Origin: Actinomadura cremea
GTDB lineage: Bacteria > Actinomycetota > Actinomycetes > Streptosporangiales > Streptosporangiaceae
Length of the DNA stretch: 64,000 bases
Reading direction: 5' to 3'
Assembly (NCBI RefSeq): GCF_014648495.1
Contig: NZ_BMRF01000002.1
Location: 664,335 to 728,334, forward strand
Positions 6,931 through 16,046 of this stretch are shown in pieces. The notes below the pieces were generated by a model. It was not told where the DNA came from. It saw only the letters and a list, made by a program, of their open reading frames with translations, and searched no databases. Position numbers and translations under genes: made by a program. Position 1 is the first letter of the stretch, and every line of letters starts with the position of its first letter.

Positions 6931-9099
6931 TTGGCGACCCTGCTCTACCGGCTAGGCCGGACCGCCTACCGCCGCCACGCCCGCTTCATCACCGCCTGGC
7001 TCGTCCTGCTGCTCCTGGCCGGAGGCGGCTTCGCGGCCTTCGGCTCGCAGCTGGACAGCGAGGCCACCATCCCCGGCTCGGAATCCCAGAAGGGCATCGA
7101 CCTGCTGGAACGTTCCCTGCCGGAGGCGACCGGCGTCACGGCCCAGATCGTCTTCGTCGCCCCACCCGGCTCGACCGTCGATGATCCGGCCCACCGCTCC
7201 GTCATCCGGAGGGCGATGGCGGAGGCGTCCGCTGCGCCGCAGGTCGCCGAGACGACCGACCCGTTCGAGACCGTCTCCGCCGACCGCAGGACCGCCCTCG
7301 CCCGGGTGCTCTACCCGATCAAGCGGGACGTGCTGCGCGACTCCAGCGTCACCGCGCTGGAGGACGTGGCCGCCGCGGCCCGCTCGGACGGCCTGCGCGC
7401 CGAGGTCGGCGGGACGATCTACAGCACCGCCGGCATGCACGCGGGAGCGGGCGAGGCGATCGGCGTCGCGACGGCCGTGGTCGTCCTGGTGCTCACCTTC
7501 GGCTCGATGCTCGCCGCCGGACTGACGCTGCTGACCGCGCTGGTCGGGCTGGTGGTCGGGCTGCTCGGCCTGATGCTGGTGTCCAACCTCGCCACCGTCT
7601 CGTCCACCGCCCCGAGCCTGGCACTGATGGTCGGCCTGGCGGTGGGCATCGACTACGCGCTGTTCATCCTGTCCCGGCACCGCGCGCAGCTCGCCGACGG
7701 GACGGCCGCCGAGGAGTCGGCGGCCCGCGCCACCGCCACCGCGGGCGGCGCCGTCGTCTTCGCCGGCCTCACCGTGATCATCGCCCTGGCGGGGCTGACC
7801 GTGGTCGGCATCCCGTTCCTGAGCGTCATGGGCCTGGCGGCCGCGCTGACCGTCCTCCTGGCGGTGGCCGCCGCGATCAGCCTCCTGCCCGCCCTGCTCG
7901 GCCTCGCGGGCGAGCGCCTGCGGCCCGCGCCGGGCTCACGCGCCGCCCGTCCGGGACGCACCGGCGGCCTGCGCTGGGCCCGCCTGGTCACCCGCCGCCC
8001 CCTGATCACGGTGCCGCTGGTGCTGCTCGCGCTGGGCGCCATGGCACTCCCGGCGCTGCGGCTCGAACTGGCGATGCCCGACAACGGCACCGCCGACCCC
8101 GCCTCCACCCAGCGCAAGGCCTACGACCTGATCTCCGACGCGTTCGGGCCCGGTAGCAACGGGCGCCTGCTCGTCCTCGTTCGCACCCCCGAAGGCGACC
8201 CGGTACGGGCCGCCGCCCAGGTCGGATCCGGGCTCGACCTGCCCGGCGTGGTGTCGATCAGCGACCCCGAACCCGGAACCGACGGCCGCACCGCGGTGCT
8301 CAACCTCGTCCCGGAGCGGGGCCCGCGCACCGAGGCGACCGAACGGCTCGTCCGCGAGATCCGGTCCCGCACCCCCGCCCTCGGCGCCGCCGCGGGCGCC
8401 GAGGTCCTGGTCACCGGCTCCACCCCGGCGGCGATCGACGTGTCCGACCGGCTCAAGGACTCGCTGCCGCCCTTCACCGCGCTCGTCGTCGGGCTCTCGC
8501 TGCTGCTCCTGCTGCTGGTCTTCCGCTCGATCGTCGTCCCGGTGAAGGCCGCGGTCGGCTTCCTGCTCTCGGCGGGCGCCGCGTTCGGCGCGGTCGTCGC
8601 CGTCTTCCAGTGGGGATGGCTCGCCGGCCTCTTCGGCGTCGCCACCACCGGGCCGGTGTTCAGCTTCATGCCGATCGTGGTGATCGCGGTCCTGTTCGGC
8701 CTGGCCATGGACTACCAGGTCTTCCTCGTGTCGCGCATGCGCGAGGAGTACGTCCGCACCGGCCGCCCGCGCGAGGCCGTCCTGGCCGGGTCGCGGCACG
8801 CCGCCCGGGTGATCACCGCCGCCGCGCTGATCATGTTCGTGGTCTTCGCCGGTTTCGTGACCACCGACGACCTCACGCTCAAGCCGATCGCCCTCGGGCT
8901 GGCCGCCGGGATCCTGGCCGACGCCTTCCTGGTACGGATGACGCTGGTCCCGGCCGTCCTGGCACTGGCCGGGCGCGGAGCCTGGTGGCTGCCCCGCCCG
9001 CTGGAACGGATCCTGCCCGACCTCGACATCGAGGGCGCCTCCCTGACCGGGCCCCACGAACCGCGACCTGAGGGAGAACCGGTGCCACACTCGCGGTGA
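6931..9099 (+). CDS. MMPL-family RND transporter
   Basis: A 722-residue exporter of the MMPL branch of the RND superfamily, which moves lipids, drugs or peptides with proton motive force. It has one N-terminal membrane helix (about 20-40), an outer loop, then a helix cluster, and the pattern repeats in the second half with MDYQVFLVSRMREEY near residue 590. The matching first-half motif GIDYALFILSRHR is near 240, so both pseudo-repeats are intact. The start is a TTG with GAGAGGA seven to thirteen bases upstream. Regulation may involve the palindromes at 6791-6812. Substrate unknown. Confidence 0.92.
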   Translation: MATLLYRLGRTAYRRHARFITAWLVLLLLAGGGFAAFGSQLDSEATIPGSESQKGIDLLERSLPEATGVTAQIVFVAPPGSTVDDPAHRSVIRRAMAEASAAPQVAETTDPFETVSADRRTALARVLYPIKRDVLRDSSVTALEDVAAAARSDGLRAEVGGTIYSTAGMHAGAGEAIGVATAVVVLVLTFGSMLAAGLTLLTALVGLVVGLLGLMLVSNLATVSSTAPSLALMVGLAVGIDYALFILSRHRAQLADGTAAEESAARATATAGGAVVFAGLTVIIALAGLTVVGIPFLSVMGLAAALTVLLAVAAAISLLPALLGLAGERLRPAPGSRAARPGRTGGLRWARLVTRRPLITVPLVLLALGAMALPALRLELAMPDNGTADPASTQRKAYDLISDAFGPGSNGRLLVLVRTPEGDPVRAAAQVGSGLDLPGVVSISDPEPGTDGRTAVLNLVPERGPRTEATERLVREIRSRTPALGAAAGAEVLVTGSTPAAIDVSDRLKDSLPPFTALVVGLSLLLLLLVFRSIVVPVKAAVGFLLSAGAAFGAVVAVFQWGWLAGLFGVATTGPVFSFMPIVVIAVLFGLAMDYQVFLVSRMREEYVRTGRPREAVLAGSRHAARVITAAALIMFVVFAGFVTTDDLTLKPIALGLAAGILADAFLVRMTLVPAVLALAGRGAWWLPRPLERILPDLDIEGASLTGPHEPRPEGEPVPHSR

Positions 9100-9231
9100 C
9101 GCCTTCCGGGGGCGCTGAGACAGTTGGACGAGTTTCCTCGACAGCAACCCGGAGGCCGGTGCCGACGCGGCCCTGCGCCGGCCCGCGGCCGGCACGGCCC
9201 GCGCCCCCGCGACCGTCGCCGCGGGATCGGC

Positions 9232-9546
9232 TCACGGCGGTTCGACCTCCCAGAACGCCCCGCAGCCGTCGTCGATGGCGAACTCGGGACGGTCGGCGTG
9301 CATGTGCCCGCAGTCGCAGAACACGGTGTGGTACTTCGGGAACGTGGCGACGGTGCGCCTGCTGAAGAACCCCTTCGTCCCCCGGGGGCCGTTCCGCTCG
9401 AACCGCGTGGTCGTCCGGCCCCCGCAGGCCGGGCAGGCCCCGGCGACCTCGACTGCTTCGGGCGTCGGGGTGACGGTGAACTCGCTGCGCAGGCCGAACG
9501 CCGCTTCGGCGTACGCGATGTCGCGGTGGTGATCGATCTCGGTCAT
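9232..9546 (-). CDS. Small putative zinc-ribbon protein of unknown function
   Basis: A 104-residue protein with two cysteine pairs, C38-x2-C41 and C77-x-C79, spaced as in a zinc ribbon, plus His residues near the second pair. The middle is rich in Thr, Arg and Phe. It has no signal peptide or membrane segment. It stands alone, convergent with the MMPL gene and 213 bases from the TetR gene. I do not recognise a named family. Codon use is like the surroundings, and the cysteine layout argues for a real gene. Confidence 0.6.
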   Translation of the reverse strand: MTEIDHHRDIAYAEAAFGLRSEFTVTPTPEAVEVAGACPACGGRTTTRFERNGPRGTKGFFSRRTVATFPKYHTVFCDCGHMHADRPEFAIDDGCGAFWEVEPP

Positions 9547-9758
9547 CCAGGTCCCCCAGATCGAGTCCGAACAGCGGCGCGTGGTGCGCGGTCCGGGGCC
9601 TCCGGCACCCGGGCGGGGAGGGTGGTGATCAGTATGGCCGGTGCCGACGGCGCCCTTGACAGGCTTGGCCGGATTCGGTCGGACCTGGAGTCGTCATCCA
9701 GGGCCCGCGGAGCAGCGGGTCCCGGCCGGGCGGCTGCCGCCCGGGACGGGCCCGTCGG

Positions 9759-10346
9759 TCACGGGGTCCGCGGGGTCGCGCAGAGGCGGTCGAAGGTCTC
9801 GACGAGGGCGGCCATGTCGAGGGACGGGTCGAGGAGCCATTGCAGTTGCAGGCCGTCCGACACGGCCACGAGGAGCCGGGCCAGGTGCTCGGCGTCCTCG
9901 TCGTCGCGCACCTCGCCCGTCCGCCGGCCCGCCTCGAAGCCCCGGACGATCGTCGCCGTGAGGTCCCGGTAGCGGTCGGCGAAGAACGCGTGGGCCGGGT
10001 GGGACGGGTCGGTCGCCGCGGCGGACAGGGTGACGAACAGGCGGACGAGGCCCGGCTGGTCCATGTTGTGCCGGACGGTCCGGGCGACGGCCTCGCCGGG
10101 GCCGCCGGAGCAGTCGCGGGCCGCGAGGTCGATGGTGTCGCGGCGGCGCAGCACGGCGAGGAGGAGCTCCTCGCGGGAGCCGAAGTAGTGCAGCACTCCG
10201 GCCTGCGACAGGCCGACGCGGTCGGCGATCTCCTGCAGGGGCGCGTCCCCCCGTCCGGCGAAGACCTCCAGCGCGGTGTCGAGGATCTGCTCCCGCCGCC
10301 GGACGCCCTTGCGGTACGGGCCGCGCGGCTTGCGTTGGGTCGTCAC
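9759..10346 (-). CDS. TetR family repressor, probable regulator of the divergent hydrolase
   Basis: The 195-residue protein has a basic N-terminal arm and the TetR helix-turn-helix (EIADRVGLSQAGVLHYFGSR, about 38-57), then a ligand-binding helical domain. It is divergent from the secreted hydrolase gene, with 80 bases between starts. That gap carries four alternating GAAAC/GTTTC half-sites (10371-10422), fit for a repressor controlling both genes. The ligand is unknown. Confidence 0.93.
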   Translation of the reverse strand: MTTQRKPRGPYRKGVRRREQILDTALEVFAGRGDAPLQEIADRVGLSQAGVLHYFGSREELLLAVLRRRDTIDLAARDCSGGPGEAVARTVRHNMDQPGLVRLFVTLSAAATDPSHPAHAFFADRYRDLTATIVRGFEAGRRTGEVRDDEDAEHLARLLVAVSDGLQLQWLLDPSLDMAALVETFDRLCATPRTP

Positions 10347-10370
10347 TCGCCCGACCGTACTGCAGGCCCG

Positions 10371-10422
10371 GAAACGAGATGGTTTCGTGTCTGGACGCGA
10401 AACCCGAATTTCATTAGGTTTC
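10371..10422. promoter_or_regulatory. Four alternating GAAAC/GTTTC half-sites, probable TetR operator
   Basis: GAAAC at 10371-10375 and 10399-10403 alternate with GTTTC at 10382-10386 and 10418-10422, forming two inverted repeats between the divergent TetR and hydrolase genes. The last half-site ends four bases before the hydrolase ATG, so bound protein would block it. Confidence 0.55.
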
Positions 10423-10426
10423 CGGC

Positions 10427-11947
10427 ATGCGCTCCAAGATCGCGGCCCTGGCGGCCGGAACCGTCCTGTCGGCAGCCGGGTTCGCGGCGCCCGCCGTGGC
10501 CGACGAGGCGGCCGGGCGGCGCACGGTCGAGGTCGCGTCGTTCGACGGCACGAAGATCGTCACGAACTTCTTCCCGGCTCCCGGGCTGGCGGCGGGCGAG
10601 CGCGCGGAGTCCGTCCTGCTGGGCTCCGGCTTCGGCGGGCGCGGCGCGACCGACCCGGCCGCGGGCGAGCTGGGCTACCTGCTGGACGCCGGGTACAACG
10701 TGATCACGTGGAACCCGCGCGGCTTCGGCTCCGCGGGGCAGGTGCAGATCGACGACCCGCGCGTCGAGGGCCGCGACGTGCGGGCGCTGATCGACTGGAT
10801 CGCGCGGCAGCCCGAGGTGAGGCTGGACGGGCGGGGCGACCCGCGGCTCGGCATGGCGGGCGGCAGCTACGGCGGCGCGATCCAGCTCGTGACGGCCGGG
10901 CTGGACGACCGGGTCGACGTGATCGTCCCCGGCTACACCTACCACTCGCTGAACGACGCGCTGTACCCGAACAGGACGATCAAGGCCGGGTGGGCGTTCG
11001 GGCTGTGTTCGGCGGGCCTGCAGAACGGCAACCGGTTCCACCCGCGCGTGTCGTCCATCTGCCTGCGGGCGCTGACCACGGGCGAGGTCACGCGGGCGGA
11101 CGAGACGTGGATGCGCGAGCACGGTCCCGACTTCCTCATGAAGAGGATCGACATCCCGACCCTGTTCGTCCAGGGCGTGACCGACACGCTGTTCCCGGTG
11201 AGCCACGCGATCGCCGGATACCGGACGGTCAAGGCGAACGGCGCCCCGGTGAAGATGGTGTGGACGTGCGGCGGCCACGCGAACTGCATGGACGCCGAGC
11301 ACGACGGATCCGTCGACCGCGAGGCGACGCTCGCGTGGTTCCAGCGGTACCTGCGCGGCGACGCGAGCGTCCGGACGGGCCCGGAGTTCACGTACCCGGA
11401 CAACACCGGCGCCCGGCACTCGGCCGGGGCGTTCCCGCCCCCGGCCGCCGCGCCGGCGCGCGGCTCCGGTAAGGGCACGACGCTGTTCAGCCCGGCCGAC
11501 AACTCCGGCGCCATGTTCACCGGCGGGTACTCGCACAACCGGATCGAGATCCCGGTCGGCGCCCCGTCCGGCGGGCTCCTGGTCGGGGCGCCCGAGCTGA
11601 CGATGAAGTACCGGGGCCGGGCGACGAACGCGAAGACGTCCGTCTACGCGCAGCTGGTCGACGCGAGCGTCCCGGTGCCGGGCGACCTGCCCGCGTCGGT
11701 GATCCCGCCGCTGGCCGAGGGCGACCCGCAGGTCGTCAACGGGATGGTCACCCCGGTGCCGGTCACGCTGGACGGCGCCGCGCGCGAGCTGACGATCGAC
11801 CTGGAGGACGTCGTGTGGCGCCTGCGCCCCGGCTCGAAGCTCGCGCTCCAGATCATCCCGAACAGCGCCGTGTTCAACCAGCAGCGCGCCGCCGGCTGGA
11901 TCGACGTCACCTCCGCGACCGTCACCGTCCCCACCACCGCGGGCTGA
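10427..11947 (+). CDS. Secreted CocE/NonD-type alpha/beta hydrolase (S15-like)
   Basis: A 506-residue protein with a Sec signal peptide (basic start, hydrophobic 6-22, AxA near 22-25). The hydrolase domain has the nucleophile elbow GGSYGG (S147), a candidate acid D253 (GVTDTLF) and base H284 (CGGHANC). The C-terminal beta domain (about 370-500) matches the jelly-roll of X-Pro dipeptidyl-peptidase/CocE proteins. These cleave acyl or peptidyl bonds outside the cell; the substrate here is open. It is divergent from a TetR gene and meets the next gene tail to tail with no spacing: TGATCA (11945-11950) contains both stop codons. Confidence 0.9.
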   Translation: MRSKIAALAAGTVLSAAGFAAPAVADEAAGRRTVEVASFDGTKIVTNFFPAPGLAAGERAESVLLGSGFGGRGATDPAAGELGYLLDAGYNVITWNPRGFGSAGQVQIDDPRVEGRDVRALIDWIARQPEVRLDGRGDPRLGMAGGSYGGAIQLVTAGLDDRVDVIVPGYTYHSLNDALYPNRTIKAGWAFGLCSAGLQNGNRFHPRVSSICLRALTTGEVTRADETWMREHGPDFLMKRIDIPTLFVQGVTDTLFPVSHAIAGYRTVKANGAPVKMVWTCGGHANCMDAEHDGSVDREATLAWFQRYLRGDASVRTGPEFTYPDNTGARHSAGAFPPPAAAPARGSGKGTTLFSPADNSGAMFTGGYSHNRIEIPVGAPSGGLLVGAPELTMKYRGRATNAKTSVYAQLVDASVPVPGDLPASVIPPLAEGDPQVVNGMVTPVPVTLDGAARELTIDLEDVVWRLRPGSKLALQIIPNSAVFNQQRAAGWIDVTSATVTVPTTAG

Positions 11948-13126
11948 TCAGGCCAGGACGCAGCGGGTGCCGCTGAAGATCGTCGGCATGCACTTGTTGC
12001 AGTGGATGCACAGTGACGTCGTCGACGCGTCCGCCTGGATGCGGTTGACGAGGCCGGGCTCGCGCAGGAGCGCGCGGCCCATCGCGACGAACTCGAAGCC
12101 CTCGGCCATCGCGCGGTCCATCGTGGCGCGCTCGGTGACGCCGCCGAGCAGGACGAGCGGCAGGTCGAGCGCGGCGCGGAACTGGCGGGCGCTGTCGAGC
12201 AGGAACGCCTCCCGGTACGGGTACGCGCGGATGAACCTGTCGCCGACGAGCCGGATGCCGAGGCGCATCGGCTGCTTGAACGTCGCGGCGAACTCGCGCA
12301 CCGGGGCGTCCCCGCGGAACAGGTACATCGGGTTGAGCAGCGAGCTGCCCGCGGTCAGTTCGAGGGCGTCGACGGAGCCCTCCTCCTCGAGCCACGTCGC
12401 GACCCGGAGGCTCTCGTCGAGCCAGAACCCGCCGGGCACGCCGTCGTCCATGTTCAGCTTCGCGAGGATCGCGATGCGGTCGCCGACGGCCTCGCGGACG
12501 GCGCGGGCGGCGCCGAGCGCGACCTTCGCGCGGTTCGCGAGCGAGCCGCCGTACTCGTCCGTCCGCTTGTTGATCTTCGGGGAGAGGAACGAGCTGGCGA
12601 AGTAGTTGTGCCCGAGGTGGATCTCGACGGCGTCGAACCCGGCCTCGACCGCCATCCGGGCCGCGTCGGCGTGGGCGCGGGTGACGCGCTCGATGTCGGC
12701 GCGGGTCGCCCGCCGCGTCATCCGCAGGGACTGCGGGTTGAACATCCGGACCGGCGCGATGGAGGGGACGCCGTTGGAGCGGCCGTTCGCGACCGGCCCG
12801 GCGTGCCCGATCTGCGCGGACGCGGCGGCGCCCTCGGCGTGCACGGCGTCGGTGAGGCGGCGGAGCCCCGGTATCGCCTCGGGCCGCCAGTGGAGCTGGT
12901 CGTACTCGGTGCGGCCGTCGGGGGCGACCGCGCAGTACGCGACGGTCGTCATGGCGACGCCGCCCGCCGCGTGCGCCCGGTGGAACTCGACCAGGTCGTC
13001 GGTGACGAGGGCGCCCTTCGTCATGCCCTCGAACGTCGCGGCCTTGATCGTCCGGTTGCGGAGGGTCAGCGGGCCGAGGCGTGCGGGCTCGAAGACGTCC
13101 GGACGTCCGGGGGCGGGGGTCGTCAT
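11948..13126 (-). CDS. Old-yellow-enzyme-type NADH:flavin oxidoreductase
   Basis: A 392-residue TIM-barrel flavoenzyme of the OYE/2,4-dienoyl-CoA reductase group. Typical parts are PLTLRNRTIKAATFEG at the N-terminus, HLGHNYFASSFLSPKINKRTDEYGG-type active-site region around residues 175-195 and a C-terminal Cys set C-x2-C-x2-C-x9-C (CIHCNKC ... C), close to the iron-sulfur motif of dienoyl reductases but ending straight after. The ATG at 13126 has AAGGAGG at -8; that ribosome site overlaps the end of the upstream SDR gene, so the two are co-translated. Likely substrate is an activated alkene, perhaps linked to the SDR step. Confidence 0.9.
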   Translation of the reverse strand: MTTPAPGRPDVFEPARLGPLTLRNRTIKAATFEGMTKGALVTDDLVEFHRAHAAGGVAMTTVAYCAVAPDGRTEYDQLHWRPEAIPGLRRLTDAVHAEGAAASAQIGHAGPVANGRSNGVPSIAPVRMFNPQSLRMTRRATRADIERVTRAHADAARMAVEAGFDAVEIHLGHNYFASSFLSPKINKRTDEYGGSLANRAKVALGAARAVREAVGDRIAILAKLNMDDGVPGGFWLDESLRVATWLEEEGSVDALELTAGSSLLNPMYLFRGDAPVREFAATFKQPMRLGIRLVGDRFIRAYPYREAFLLDSARQFRAALDLPLVLLGGVTERATMDRAMAEGFEFVAMGRALLREPGLVNRIQADASTTSLCIHCNKCMPTIFSGTRCVLA

Positions 13127-13137
13127 GTGCGCCTCCT

Positions 13138-13968
13138 TCAGAAGGTCATCGGGGTCGGCTGCGCGTCCGGGCGCATGGCCGCGTCGGTGCCGCCGTCCAC
13201 GAACAGGACGGCCCCGGTGGTGAAGCGGGCCTCGGGCTTGAGGAACTGGTGGACCCAGAACGCGATGTCCTCCGGCTCGCCGAAGATCCCGAGCGGCATC
13301 GGGGTGGGGAACCCGTCGGGGTCGTGGCCGGCGGCCGCGCCGGTCGAGCCGGTCATCAGCGGGGTCAGGACGGCGCCGGGCGCGATGGCGTTCAGCAGGA
13401 CGCCCTGCCGCGCCCACTGCGGGGTGACGGCGGTGCGGCGCACCCAGCGGGCCAGCGCGAACTTCGAGGACGCGTACGCGATGATCGACGGCGGCGCGAG
13501 TTCGGCGATCTCGGGCGGCATCGCCCGCGCGGCCTCGTCGGCCCGGCCGCGGGCGGCGTCCTCGTCGCCCGCGAGGGCGTGCCCGACGAGCGGCTCGTCG
13601 ATCAGCGGGACGGTCGTCGCGGAGTTCGACGCGATCGCGACGGCGCGGCCCGCGCCGGAGCGGGCGAGGGCGGGGCGCAGGCCGTCCAGGACGGCGACGG
13701 GCCCGAAGTAGTTGATGGACATCACGGCGGCCGAGTCCGGCATGTTCGGACCGACGCCCGCGACGGCCGCGACGCCGTCGAGGGTCCCGCCGCTGATCGA
13801 CAGGACCTCCTGGACGGCGGTCGCGCGGCCCTTCTCGGTGCCGAGGTCGGCGATGACGTCCGCGTCCCGCAGGTCGACCCCGATGACGGTGTGCCCGGCC
13901 GCGGTCAGCGCGGTCCTGATGGCCGCGCCCATGCCCGACGCGGATCCGGTGACGGCGAAGGTCCCCAT
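13138..13968 (-). CDS. Short-chain dehydrogenase/reductase
   Basis: A 276-residue SDR with the cofactor motif TGSASGMG (7-14), catalytic Y165 and K169 (YASSK), and a Ser at 114-116. D31 after the second strand suggests NAD(H) over NADP(H). A substitution in the NNAG position (VAGVG) resembles 3-alpha-hydroxysteroid dehydrogenase/carbonyl reductase members. The start is ATG 13968, with AGGAG nine bases upstream, rather than an in-frame ATG at 14013. It is the first gene of a two-gene operon with the flavin oxidoreductase and is divergent from a TetR gene. Confidence 0.9.
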   Translation of the reverse strand: MGTFAVTGSASGMGAAIRTALTAAGHTVIGVDLRDADVIADLGTEKGRATAVQEVLSISGGTLDGVAAVAGVGPNMPDSAAVMSINYFGPVAVLDGLRPALARSGAGRAVAIASNSATTVPLIDEPLVGHALAGDEDAARGRADEAARAMPPEIAELAPPSIIAYASSKFALARWVRRTAVTPQWARQGVLLNAIAPGAVLTPLMTGSTGAAAGHDPDGFPTPMPLGIFGEPEDIAFWVHQFLKPEARFTTGAVLFVDGGTDAAMRPDAQPTPMTF

Positions 13969-14010
13969 GCTCGGTCTCCTCACGAATCGGCAAGCGCCTC
14001 TGACATCATT

Positions 14011-14023
14011 CAATCACTGATTG
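14011..14023. promoter_or_regulatory. 13-bp palindrome CAATCA-C-TGATTG, probable TetR operator
   Basis: A perfect palindrome centred in the 90-bp gap between the divergent SDR and TetR starts. Its location and symmetry suit autoregulation by the adjacent TetR protein together with control of the SDR/oxidoreductase operon. Confidence 0.6.
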
Positions 14024-14058
14024 GACGATGATGGCACCGGGTGTGGTGCAATGGCGGC

Positions 14059-14715
14059 ATGGCCCCCACCTCGACTTCCACCCGCGACCGGCTGCTCGAC
14101 GCCGCCGAACGCCTGTTCCTCGCCAGGGACGCCGACCAGGTGTCCGTCCGCGCGATCAACGCCGAGGCGGGGCTGAACCCCGGCGCCGTCCACTACCACT
14201 TCGGCTCCCGCGAGGGCCTCGTCACGGCCCTGCTCGAACGCGAGCTGCTGCCGCTGTGGGCGGAGCGGCTGGAGGGCATCGCCGCGCGGTCCGCCGCCGG
14301 TCCGTTCGCCGTGGCCGACCTGGTCACCGCGATCGTCGAGCCGTTCGACGACCTCGTCCGCACCGGCAAGGGCCGCATGCTGTGCCACCTGCTCGCCCGC
14401 TCGGTGCTGGCGGCGTCGCGGCTGCCCGCCAGCTCGCCGTGGTTCGGGCAGGCGCCGTTCGAGGTCATGCTCGGCCGCGCGCTGCCGGACCTGACCGTCC
14501 GGGAGATCGCCGACCGGTGGCGGCTGGCGTTCACGCTGCTGCTGGAGATCTACGGGCGCGCGGTCGCGCCCGCCCCGGCGCCCGCCGCGCCGCTCCCCGA
14601 GACCCCCACCGTGATCGCGTTCGTCACCGCCGGGCTGACCGCGCCCGCGCCCGTCCGTGGACGGGCCGGGGAGCCGGTGTCACACTTCCCGTATGGACGG
14701 GACCGCCCGGAGTGA
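14059..14715 (+). CDS. TetR family regulator of the SDR/flavin oxidoreductase operon
   Basis: A 218-residue TetR protein with DNA-binding helices at about 12-58 (SVRAINAEAGLNPGAVHYHF) and a longer ligand domain. The ATG at 14059 is preferred over an in-frame ATG at 14041, since the family begins about 10 residues before the first helix. It is divergent from the SDR operon with a 13-bp palindrome between. Its last 23 bases overlap the next gene, so they may be co-transcribed, although that gene is functionally unrelated. Confidence 0.92.
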   Translation: MAPTSTSTRDRLLDAAERLFLARDADQVSVRAINAEAGLNPGAVHYHFGSREGLVTALLERELLPLWAERLEGIAARSAAGPFAVADLVTAIVEPFDDLVRTGKGRMLCHLLARSVLAASRLPASSPWFGQAPFEVMLGRALPDLTVREIADRWRLAFTLLLEIYGRAVAPAPAPAAPLPETPTVIAFVTAGLTAPAPVRGRAGEPVSHFPYGRDRPE

Positions 14716-15988
14716 CGGCCCGCGCGGCCCGCTGCTCGTGCTGATGGGCTCGGGGGAGACCACGCCGACGATGGTCGGCGTGCACCGGGACGTCGTGGCG
14801 CGGGCCCGCCCGGCGAGCGCGGTCGTGCTCGACACGCCCTACGGGTTCCAGGAGAACGCCGCCGAGATCTCCGCGCGGGCGCGGGACTACTTCGCGCGCA
14901 GCGTCGGGCTCCGCGTCGACGTACCGTCCGGCCTGCGGGGGCCGGTCCGGGAATGGGACGGCGCCGGCGCGGGCGACCCCGACGCCGGGCTCGCGGCGGT
15001 GCGCGCCGCCGACTGGATCTTCGCCGGGCCCGGCAGCCCCACCTACGCCCTCGACTGCTGGCGCGGCGGCCCCGTCGGCGACGCCCTGGACGACCACGCC
15101 CGCACCGGCCGCGCCGCGATCGTGTTCGCGTCCGCCGCCGCCTGCGCGCTCGGCGCGTGGGCGATCCCCGTCTACGAGATCTACAAGGCGGGCGCGGCGC
15201 CGCACTGGCGGCCGGGCCTGGACGTCCTCGGACGCCTCGGCCTGCGCGTCGCGATGATCCCGCACTACGACAACGCCGAGGGCGGCACCCACGACACCCG
15301 GTACTGCTACCTGGGGGAGCGGCGGCTGCGGATCCTCGAGCGCGAACTGCCGGACGACGCCGCCGTGCTCGGCCTCGACGAGCACACGGCCGCCGTCGTC
15401 GACGCCGGACGCGACCTGGTGCGGGTGCGCGGGCGCGGCGTGCTGACCGTCCGGCGGGCCGGGACGGGCACGACCGTCCCGGCGGGGGAGACGATCACGC
15501 TGACCGAGCTGCGGGCGCTCGTGCGGGGCGAGTCCGCGCCGCCCGCCCGTCCGGCCGCGCCCTCCGGACCGGACGCCGAACCCGAGGCCGTCACCCTGCG
15601 CGAGACGGTGACCCGCTGCGAGGCCCGGTTCGAGGACGCCCTCGGGTGCGCCGACGCGGACGCGCTCGTCCGCGCCGTCCTGGAGATCGAGGCGTCCGTG
15701 GCGTGCTGGGCGGGCGACACCGAGGAGGACGATGGCGGCACCGAATGGGCGCGCGACGTGCTGCGCAGCCTGATCGTCCGGCTCGGGAAGGCCGCGGGCG
15801 CCGGGCTGCGCGACCCCCGCGAGGCCCTCGCGCCCGCCGTGGACGCGCTCGTCGCCGTCCGCGCGGACCTGCGCCGCGCGGGGGAGTACGGCGCCGCCGA
15901 CGCCATCCGGGGCGCGCTCACCGCCGCCGGACTCGAACTCCACGACACCCCGGACGGCACCCGCTGGGAGCCCGCGCCGGCGTCCTGA
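14693..15988 (+). CDS. Peptidase-E/cyanophycinase-like domain fused to a cysteinyl-tRNA-synthetase-type C-terminal domain
   Basis: The 431-residue protein has two parts. Residues 1-290 resemble type-1 glutamine-amidotransferase-like S51 hydrolases: GSGETTP near the N-terminus, a GPGSPTY strand-turn and FASAAACALGAW in place of the nucleophile motif GxSAG, with Ser kept but the glycines replaced. Residues 320-431 look like the helical tail of cysteinyl-tRNA synthetase, ending in RRAGEYGAADAIRGALTAAG and TPDGTRW. Actinomycetes carry proteins with this CysS-type tail outside tRNA synthetases, of unknown function. No catalytic HIGH or KMSKS parts exist, so it is not a synthetase. Ribosome site is weak at ATG 14693. 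Confidence 0.75.
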   Translation: MDGTARSDGPRGPLLVLMGSGETTPTMVGVHRDVVARARPASAVVLDTPYGFQENAAEISARARDYFARSVGLRVDVPSGLRGPVREWDGAGAGDPDAGLAAVRAADWIFAGPGSPTYALDCWRGGPVGDALDDHARTGRAAIVFASAAACALGAWAIPVYEIYKAGAAPHWRPGLDVLGRLGLRVAMIPHYDNAEGGTHDTRYCYLGERRLRILERELPDDAAVLGLDEHTAAVVDAGRDLVRVRGRGVLTVRRAGTGTTVPAGETITLTELRALVRGESAPPARPAAPSGPDAEPEAVTLRETVTRCEARFEDALGCADADALVRAVLEIEASVACWAGDTEEDDGGTEWARDVLRSLIVRLGKAAGAGLRDPREALAPAVDALVAVRADLRRAGEYGAADAIRGALTAAGLELHDTPDGTRWEPAPAS

Positions 15989-16046
15989 CCTGGCACTTTC
16001 CCGACCCGCGCGACGAACCCGCGAGCGCGTCTGGCATGCTGTTGCG

